Shown here piece after piece: positions 56,515 to 64,000 of a DNA stretch of 64,000 nt (the first letter of the stretch is position 1; each line of letters begins with the position of its first letter). The translations under genes and the position numbers were made by a program. Under the pieces are notes generated by a model. That model was not told the origin of the DNA, made no database searches, and was given only the letters and a program-made list of their open reading frames with translations. This stretch comes from Spirometra erinaceieuropaei (lineage: Eukaryota; Platyhelminthes; Cestoda; Diphyllobothriidea; Diphyllobothriidae), in NCBI GenBank assembly GCA_902702965.1, contig CACRXP010000093.1, forward strand, positions 858,937 to 922,936, given 5' to 3'.

Positions 56515-56911
56515 TTATGGCGGTTTATTGCAAAATAAAAACACTTTTAAATAGGATAAGTCTGCACAACATGGGACAGGAACAGTCCCCAGGCATCTGT
56601 AAAAGACATGGCATTGAGGCGAAACCAAAGACAATAATGTGCTTCGTCTATGTGAGCTCATACAGCTCGACCACATACAGGGCCTCCCTCGTCGGGTTTC
56701 CTTTTCAGTCTTCTCCAATATGCCTCAATGGCATTGGTGTGCCGTCCGGTGGTAGGGTCCTTGAAGTTCTTTGAGGGTTAACAGAGAAATGTAAATAACC
56801 TTCTGAGGGAAGACGATTATATGCCTTCCACTCATCCGTTACCACTATACTGCCTTTGGCGACCGATTTTGTAATAACGGAACGGAGAGCGGGCCAACTT
56901 CGATCATTCAC
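56515..56911 (-). mobile_element. Merlin-type transposase remnant
   Basis: The minus-strand frame 56911-56705 reads SVAKGSIVVTDEWKAYNRL, then PSEGYLHFSVN. This is the 'GS.V.TDEW.AY..L...GY.H..VNH' core of the IS1595/ISXO2-like DDE transposase domain found in Merlin elements, including the second catalytic aspartate (TDEW). After a frameshift the second frame carries on towards the end of the domain, read as YWRRLKR...EGGPVCGRA with the final catalytic residue region altered. The N-terminal half is missing. Dead copy. Confidence 0.6.
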
Positions 56912-57254
56912 CTGTTCATATCAGGCATTCTGTCAGCTATTATCGTACATCCCGACCAAGAAATTTGATCGTTATTTCCGGTTTATAAATCGCTGTCAAC
57001 TAGCTTTCCAAACCTTATTGTATTTGGAATTCAGTTATATGATATTTAATTAGCAATCGCTCTTAAGTCTTCCGGTCTACCACTGAAACCGGTCCAGTGT
57101 CATGTATGTTCCGATCGGAAACACAAAATGTATTGGGAGAGTACTAAGCGATCAGGTTACAAGAAATGCTCGCAGGACTGTTTTTCGCATTCTCATCTAA
57201 AGACCTCGGTAATAGTTGTTAACCGACTGGTAAGATGCGCATAAGATTCGCCAG

Positions 57255-57315
57255 CAAGGACAGGGGAGACTATGACGGCCGTTTCTGGCTTATTGGCCGT
57301 TGTCAGGTATTTATG
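57255..57315 (-). repeat. Dispersed repeat core, minus orientation
   Basis: The reverse complement reads 'CTGACAACGGCCAATAAGCC' then 'AGAAACGGCCGTCATAGTC', matching the core at 52885 and 23860. Confidence 0.5.
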
Positions 57316-57612
57316 CTCTAACTTAAGTCACTGTGACTTAAAAATCAAGCCCACAGTCGTTGGCCATTTAGGCGCGATAAGCAGTTTGGCGTTTTGCTAT
57401 TCAAGCATGTGCAGTAATTCCGTCGGTTTCGATCAAGGGTTAAAAATATCATGTGGCCTTTGAAGGTTTGTACCAACCCCCAAATGCAGTGAAGATAACA
57501 AACCGGGATGTCAAGCCTAAAAGTACTAGCTCCGTTGTAGACATTTATAAGACTTTCCTCGCCTTAGAATGCATTGGTGTAATAATTATATTTGCAATTT
57601 GTTTCCGGATGT

Positions 57613-59345
57613 TTAATTGTAAGTACAAAAAGGAAGTTGCCATTTTATCTCCTTGTTGAATAGGAATACGTGCAGTCGATGGATTGCCATGTACGCCCAT
57701 GGATTTCGACTATTGAAATCGCCCTTCGAGATATCCAAATATATGCTTTCGAAAATCCGTGGAAATGCATGGACCATGCGCAGGACGTCAAGGTTAGTCG
57801 TTTGATCCTCGAAACTGAACTCGAATGCAACCTCACCGGCGACGTCCGTATAAACAAAGGTAATTGGTTTCACAACCACACCGGACTGGTTTGATGGTCG
57901 AGGCCAAACATCATCTTGAAGCTGAAAGTTAAACGGAGACAAACGAGATGTTTTAAAGACGGATAAACAGGTTATAATGAGGTTGTCCATTTTTCGAATT
58001 CATATATCCACGTGAGAGATATCGAAGAATAACCACATTGAAATGAACATTATATTACGCTCGGAAAATGGGTTGTCTACCTCACTACAATTACGTAATA
58101 TTTTATCTATATATACACCTTGGGTTTTGTTTATCATATCCCGAGTTATATTTGTGCGAACGTTTCGGAAACGCTCTCGTTTCCATCATCAGAATAATGT
58201 GTTGACTGTTCCTGCTGGTCTTGATTACATCAGCCTTAATACCTGCCTAGAATTATATTCGTGCTCGAGGCACGAACTATGACCTGACCGTTCGCCGCCG
58301 ATTAGCGTTGAACTTGAGTTTTGTATGCCTAATTGGTCGGGTTTCGTGGGTTAATATATCATGTCATATATGTTGTTTGTTATTGCAAGTGCTTGCATCT
58401 TCTTTAATTTGCCCCCTTTCAACAGTACGTTAGAGTTATCCACTGGCGAAATATTCTAACTGTAATTTCGTCGCATATCAGGTTGGCATGCACTAAGAGA
58501 ATCACATAACACGCGCAAAACTTTCGAAACAGTAAATGACTTGATAAACTATATTGTCGTGGGTTTCTTCTGCTCAAAAATAATAAATTGAGTGAACGGC
58601 ATATAATACACTGTTTGAAAAACGTAGAGCAATCCGCGGAAATGTCACATTGCAAAGTATGTTGAATTGGCTTGGCGAACTGGACATGTAAGTATGACAT
58701 TCACTTGAGCGTCCCAATTCGGAAAAAAACAGACTACATTTCCTGTTTCCGAATTTATTGTAGTCGGCAGGTATTTCAATTATTGTCAGCTTGCTCAACA
58801 AATAATCAAATGTATTCGCAAATTCATTTTTGAACGGAATTTTGCTGCAATCATTAAGCCGCCGCATTTGAGTATGCGACACCGCTACAATTTGGGGAAA
58901 AAAGATGCTTTAAATTTATCGAAAAAATAAAAATCTGAATATGTGCTTAACAGCCCATATAATTAACTTCACGTGCAAGTTCAAATGTTACGGATAGGGT
59001 TAGGCTCTTGCCAAACATGCATTTCAAATAAAATAAAAACGGTTATTGAATACTAGCATTTGGCATATGTACAATATATTTAAAAAATTAAACCCTAACG
59101 ATAGTGTGATGACATGTAGTGAGCTGTTGCCGAAAGACAAGACGATTGAACCGTCTGCATACAAAGTCAAAAAATTCCTGACACTGCATATGTTACCAAA
59201 ATGATATGAAATGTATCAATGAAGAGGGTTTACTTCCCAAAAAGAACAGTTCTGTTTTTTGGTAACAGTAATGCAGCACAGTACCAGCAGATTCGAACAT
59301 GTGATAGAAGCTGAACAAAACAAGCAGCTGCGTCTTCCACATCAT
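57613..59345 (-). CDS. Secreted cysteine-protein family, member C (214 aa, three exons)
   Basis: Exons 59345-59285 (61 bases), 58884-58610 (275) and 57921-57613 (309) join to 214 residues. Exon 1 encodes MMWKTQLLVLFSFYHMF and leaves in phase 1 at GCTG|GTACTG. Exon 2 follows CAAATTGTAG and leaves in phase 0 at AACAGT|GTATTA. Exon 3 follows TTTAACTTTCAG. Cysteines near 33, 70, 83, 98 and 211 and the CNVTFPRI sequon match member B, as do VLRMVHAFPRIFESIYLD and WQLPFCTYN. It is the closest relative of B yet lies 38 kb away on the opposite strand; even the sequence after the stop is related. Introns are 400 and 688 bases. The open frame of exon 2 uses GTG as its first in-frame start, so single-exon predictors would miscall or miss it. 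Confidence 0.75.
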
Positions 59346-59349
59346 TTAG

Positions 59350-60660
59350 ACGACGAATAAACCGCAGTATGCAGTCCAGTAAGTTTAAGTTAAGCCGCAC
59401 GAGGGTCTCATTGGCAGCGGTTTGATCATATGACGGATAGGACTGAATTTATGAAGATATACCCACAATAAAAGTTTAATGACAATCCGTAATCTTTGTT
59501 CCCATTTTCAAATAAGTCCTGAAGAACTTGAAAATCTGAACACATTAAGATGAACACTTTCTAACCCAGTGCGTTTTAAAAACTCGCCTTTAGTAATTAT
59601 CTGTGTTTTTAAAGGCTAAACAAAGAACATAACTTCCCGTTGGGAGATCAGGAAATTCTGCGGTTATATCTCGCCGTAGCTAATAGGTGCCAGCTCAAAT
59701 GTTCGCATCAATTTCGGACTGACCAATAAAACCTTATTCCGATCGATTAACTGCGAAATAGCGCTAAATGTCTGATGGAATTAAGAAAAAAATAAAACTA
59801 AAAACTTCACCCGGAAAATACTTAGGAAAGCTGGTTGTAAACTGCGTCAAGACCTGGCGAAATATCACCGAATGACGGGTTTGGGCCTTAACCGTACATG
59901 TCTGCTACATTTAAAAAAAGTTACTCAACATATGACTTATTAATCCCTAAAACCCATGCGCGTAACACAAGGCCGATGAACGATCACTTCAGAAAGCCTT
60001 TGCGCTTAGGAGCACTCCAAATCAGACGGGCTTGGACACACGAATGACTCGTGAAAGATTAATAAGTAGTGTGTATGTGAATGTATGTGAGAGAGATAGA
60101 GAGTTCATATTAAGACGAGTCACGCGGTAGACGAGCAAACCAACACTGCGGAGAGGTCATACGCGGGCAGGAGTCACAGGGGATGGAAATTCATAAAAAT
60201 ACGAGTATTTGGGGTATGACGGCATGTCCGTTGGCCAGTTTACTCCCCATCAAATTAGATGTACGTCGCACCCCTACGTGCGCTGACGTAAATAATCCTG
60301 GTTAGTGTGCCTTTAAGACCAGGAAGTGTGGTAGTGCCCATAGGTGGGCTTTGTCGCCGTGCGAGCCACCCGCGATCTCTCCTGCCTCCAGCGGCTTTAC
60401 TCATCTACAATCTGCTTAATTCTTTCTTGCCATAGCATCCAGGTGAGCAAGGAGGATAGATAAAGTTGGACGCTGTACAAGGCTATAATCAGCAAAAGCT
60501 AATTTACGCGAAAGCCACCATCAATATTCTCACCCTGCGTCGTCGTGGGTGTGTGTGTGAGATAGATAGGGATAATAAAGTCGATCCACTATCATCGTAC
60601 TCGACTCAATTAGCCCTGCTTAGTTACAACTACAATAAATTCAGCGTGTCTACACCATAA
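59350..60660. other. Intergenic DNA, 5' side of member C
   Basis: Should contain the promoter of member C (59345 upwards) but no TATA-like element could be assigned with confidence. 60050-60110 has a short purine-rich GAGAGAGATAGAGAG tract. From about 60340 the composition becomes GC-richer, like the 2.2 kb repeat. Confidence 0.3.
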
Positions 60661-60669
60661 GCGAACAGC

Positions 60670-61530
60670 CCGCGTCCAAATCGTTCTCGTCGAGCCTCTC
60701 CGGACAGAATGAAATAACGATAATACAAATTCGATCACTGCCAGCAACCCCACGATTACGACAAATATCACTACCACTGAGTACCCACTCGCTGCTCCGT
60801 CGTCACCCACCGCCCAAATCATCCTTCCCACAATCCAAAAGGCGAAGACTTCCACTGCTCCCACTCCTATTAACGATGAAAACACTCGCAGCTTCCCTTA
60901 ACCGCACCCCTAACCCGTCACCGTCCCCCCTATCGACATTGTGAACTGGGATCCCAACCTGTCCTCATCACGATTGCCCATTCACTACATAAATTGGCCT
61001 GATCGGTCACCTGCAAATCCATCGCACCCGTGAGAGGACATCAACAGAGACCCCTAACCCATCACCGTCCCCCCTATCGACATTGCGAACAGGCATCCCA
61101 ACCTGTCCTCATCACAATTGCCCATTCACTTCATACATTGGCCTGATCGGCCACCTGCAAATCCATCGCACCCGTGAGAGGACATCAACAGAGATCCGTC
61201 AAAATTGTTAAACTCGCCATACTGTTCTCTCACGCTCATCATGGACCTACTGGGTCATTTGCATGACCAACACATCGCCATTTACCGTAATATCGACATT
61301 TAAAAATCATCGCAGGTAGATGTCAGCTCTTCATTAGCACTGCCAATATCAACAGCACCACCTCCGCAGACAGTACAGAAGCTACTAAATTATCCTGTGC
61401 ACACTGCCATCGCAAATGAACACCACGAATTTGCCTGGTCGGCCATTTACAAATGCATCCTACTGAGACTGGTGAACCGGTGTTTGGAACACCAACGTAC
61501 ACATCATTCTCGCACAAAACCCGAACAAGA
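60670..61530 (+). mobile_element. Zinc-finger tail of an RTE-like retroelement, internally duplicated and decayed
   Basis: Two 144 bp direct repeats (from 60907 and 61051) each encode NPSPSPLSTL followed by a finger CPHHNCPFTSYIGLIGHLQI in the second copy (the first is similar, with substitutions). Downstream, near 61398-61505, another finger reads CAHCHRK-stop-TPRICLVGHLQM, then HPTETGEPVFGTPTYT, matching the TETGEPVPGAPTYT linker of the element at 3253-3871. Stops between the parts show it is dead. Opposite strand relative to the 3.3 kb copy. Confidence 0.6.
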
Positions 61531-64000
61531 TGAATGGCCTCGATATGTGATAGAAGGAGGGCATAGTGAAGTCGAATCCAAGATCTTCATCCTTACGAAT
61601 TCATCACATATTCCTCGGTAAGGCCGTCTGCGTGCTCTTAAATTATCACAGCGTAAGCAAGCCGCGTTTAGGTAGGCCTCCATCTGACGGGATAATCCAG
61701 GCTTTTCCGTTGGGGAAGGGAATCAGGCTGCAATGGCTTATTACTAAGGCGGCATGTTTAGCTCTCCTACCCAGGTTTGTATCTTTGTTGCTTGCGTTTC
61801 TGGTTTTGGTGAATGTGTGTTCCATGAGACACAGACCAGAGGTGTGTAGCAAGATTAGACAGAATGTGTAGCCTTGTCTGGCAGTGTGTCCAACACTGCC
61901 TGGGGTTTTCTGGACTTTACCCTTACACCGGGCTCAGGTGGGTGAGGGAAGAGAGATCGGTAAATGAAACGTAAGTCAGTTATGACGATAAGCTGTATTA
62001 TTTGTTAAACCTCAGGGACAGTGTTCTTTGGTGTGAAATGGTTGCCGCTGCGCTTTTAAGGAAACTAAATTTACCCACGACTCAGAAACGAACGAATGGA
62101 GATATCTTAAAATGTATTTTCATGTTTAGAGACTATGTGAAAAAAATAAAGAAACTGATTTACTTGCCTAACTATGATGTTGGGAATTTAATGTTGTAAT
62201 CTTCATGAGGTTTACGTAACAAAAGAGTTTCGACTGCCATTGGACAGGAAATGAATTTCAATTCCCCACACACGGCAATGTTTGATGTGGTAACAATTCC
62301 TTACCGGGAAAGAATCATCTGATATGCGGTGTGGCAAGCCGAATATGACCGCTTTGAGGGTGTTTTGCCGTCCCAACCATGTGCTTGACAATACCGTCTT
62401 CTGTTTAAACGAAAAGGACATTTCTTGTATCTTATACATGGCGTCACTTTTGGAACAGGTGACGTAACTTACGTAAAACACAATGATGAATGTGTGGTTA
62501 TTTAGAGTTCCAATTCCAAGGCGAGGGTTCAAAAAACTGAGGAAATTCGACTGCTTTCTTCGTCGTTGGACTAAATGGGATAACCGACTAACCTGAGGAA
62601 AATGCTACGTGAATAGCTATGGCCCCGTCCCTCGCATCAAGCCAATGGAACTTGTCGTGCGAGATTGTGCACGGTCCACTTGGAGCGATATGAAACACTG
62701 TGGTCCGCAACGACCGAGAATGCAACAGAGCAAGCTAGATGCTGGCATTGAATGTGTCTCACACCCAGGGCGTAGACGTTTGCCAGTAAATCGAAGATGG
62801 ACTGACGGCTCTTACAATTCCACCACTTCTTCCACTTTTTGACGCGAGGATGCAATATGCCAATTCAACATTTGTCCGATAGTTTACCTACTTCTACGCT
62901 CTCCTTTTCGACGTTCAGACCTGGTTTTTATTCCCTGCATTGGGTCGCATACTGCTTTCTTGCCGACATGCTTGCTCTACATAGGATAATGACGATGAAC
63001 AAGCAAGGGTGTAGTAGACTGAGGCATACATGCTAGTAACGAGAGGTAAATGCTTGAGACAGCGTACAGATGTTCACAGATGTAAATACCTCGGGATTTG
63101 GCTTGTACTGTTCTCCTTCGAAATGGCATCGTTTTTAAGGTGAATTCAGCGCTACAGCAGACAAAGCCACCACTGAAAGACAAGAGCTCCTACACTGAAA
63201 TGGCTAGTAATTTCCTTAGTCAGGTAGCCGTCGATGTATTGTTCTCAATCGCAAGCATGCTACAGTCAACAATATGCTCACAATATTGATTTCTGTGGAT
63301 TGCAGTGAGTCAGATGCTTTTTTAATTATTCATGCACGCCGTGCGTTTTTGCTCGGAGGAAACGTAAACTGCAAAGTCGCAGAAAAATCATGCCTGCCGT
63401 GTTCACTGGATATAATGCTGCTTGCTGCTGGGCTAAGGGGCAAGTGCTGAATGAATTTGCGTTTGTCAACGGCAGACAAAGAAAGGACATTTCACAACGT
63501 TGGTACGATGTCACCTCTTTGATAACTCATTTTGGTAAAGCTCTTCTCCACCCTTTAAAACACTCGGTATACTTGACGATCTCACGGCATAAATGCTGGT
63601 GCACCTAGGTTTGGGGGAGGTGTTGCAGTTTGAAGGCAAAAAGGGCATACGTACTTGATTTTAGTTGATGTTATATTCGCCAACGCCGTATTCACCGATG
63701 GCTGGTGGTCTGGGCTAACTGGTGTAACAGGAGGAAGATGAAGACATCGGTATTTAGAAAACTAGCAAACGGAACGACAGGCAACTGAACCCCGTAACCA
63801 GAGACAAGGGAATGCCCCAAAAACGAAGCAAACATATAAAAGCTAAATTTTATTTACCACATATTTCGAAGGCAAAGGTCTTGATCGTAGCACAGAAACT
63901 TAACTTCGCCCTCCGTTTAGTCTTGTAACGTTAATCGTAGCGTCAAGCGAATAGTAACTTAATGCAAACCGTTGAGGGATTAGTCAGACAGACATCACGG
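61530..64000. other. Unassigned, probably repeat-rich DNA
   Basis: 61600-61960 and 62600-62840 are GC-richer, open on both strands and unrecognised (for example 62609-62842 plus, VVRDCARSTWSDMKHCGPQR). 63390-63608 is open on the plus strand with several tryptophans and cysteines but no family pattern. I see no gene I can support. Confidence 0.25.

Noticed and set aside
1..64000. CRISPR arrays, rRNA operons, bacterial operon structure
   Set aside because: No short regularly spaced repeats with unique spacers, no rRNA-like conserved blocks, and genes are spliced. The window is eukaryotic.

Overview
The window looks like nuclear DNA of a parasitic flatworm, most likely a tapeworm. It is AT-rich and gene-poor, has no prokaryote-like operons, and is packed with decayed mobile elements. 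Penelope-like elements (PLEs) with GIY-YIG ends, a CR1-like LINE, an RTE-like element whose reading frame ends in C2H2 zinc fingers, a Merlin-type transposase and tRNA-derived SINEs are a mixture I associate with diphyllobothriidean cestodes. That placement is inference. No housekeeping gene, rRNA operon or CRISPR array was recognised.

The main content is a dispersed, two-strand array of small spliced genes that I could not match to any named family. The template is three exons: a 46-61 base exon encoding a signal-peptide-like start and ending in phase 1, a 275 base exon with four cysteines ending in phase 0, and a 309 base last exon. The members at 18375-20351 (+) and 57613-59345 (-) have identical exon lengths (61/275/309) and encode 214-residue proteins. 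The member at 39736-41189 (+) encodes 210 residues with the same cysteine spacing (C-x36-C-x12-C-x14-C) and a CNVTFP motif. Two diverged members with the same splice phases lie at 7925-8844 (-) and 27862-29317 (-). Weaker, partial or broken members occur at 37581-37822, 41401-44674, 47656-48924, 49346-50660, 51070-51569, 52189-52416 and elsewhere. The array appears to be an old, fast-diverging family of secreted proteins.

Layout. 1-4870: a ~340 bp satellite that switches orientation near 1.13 kb and is split by an RTE-like zinc-finger element (2160-3871). 4.9-7.8 kb: a frameshifted unknown coding fragment and decayed zinc-finger element copies. 7.9-8.9 kb: first family member. 9-17 kb: unique DNA, a terminal-inverted-repeat element (13.92-14.59 kb) and two PLEs back to back. 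17.8-23.3 kb: family members and a 1 kb fold-back element. 23.6-26.5 kb: duplicated SINE, PLE GIY-YIG end and a 369 bp tandem array. 27.8-29.3 kb: family member, followed by a minus-strand PLE (29.9-31.1 kb). 31.9-35.65 kb: CR1-like LINE pieces, one fused in frame to the 3' end of a family exon. 37.5-44.7 kb: family members with SINEs in introns. 47.6-52.4 kb: cluster of diverged minus-strand family exons. 53-57.4 kb: PLE fragment, repeats, second fold-back element, Merlin remnant. 57.6-59.35 kb: last family member. 60-64 kb: zinc-finger element remnant and unassigned repeat-like DNA.

All gene models come from reading the sequence by eye (open frames, splice consensus, phase and similarity between copies). 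There is no transcript evidence.
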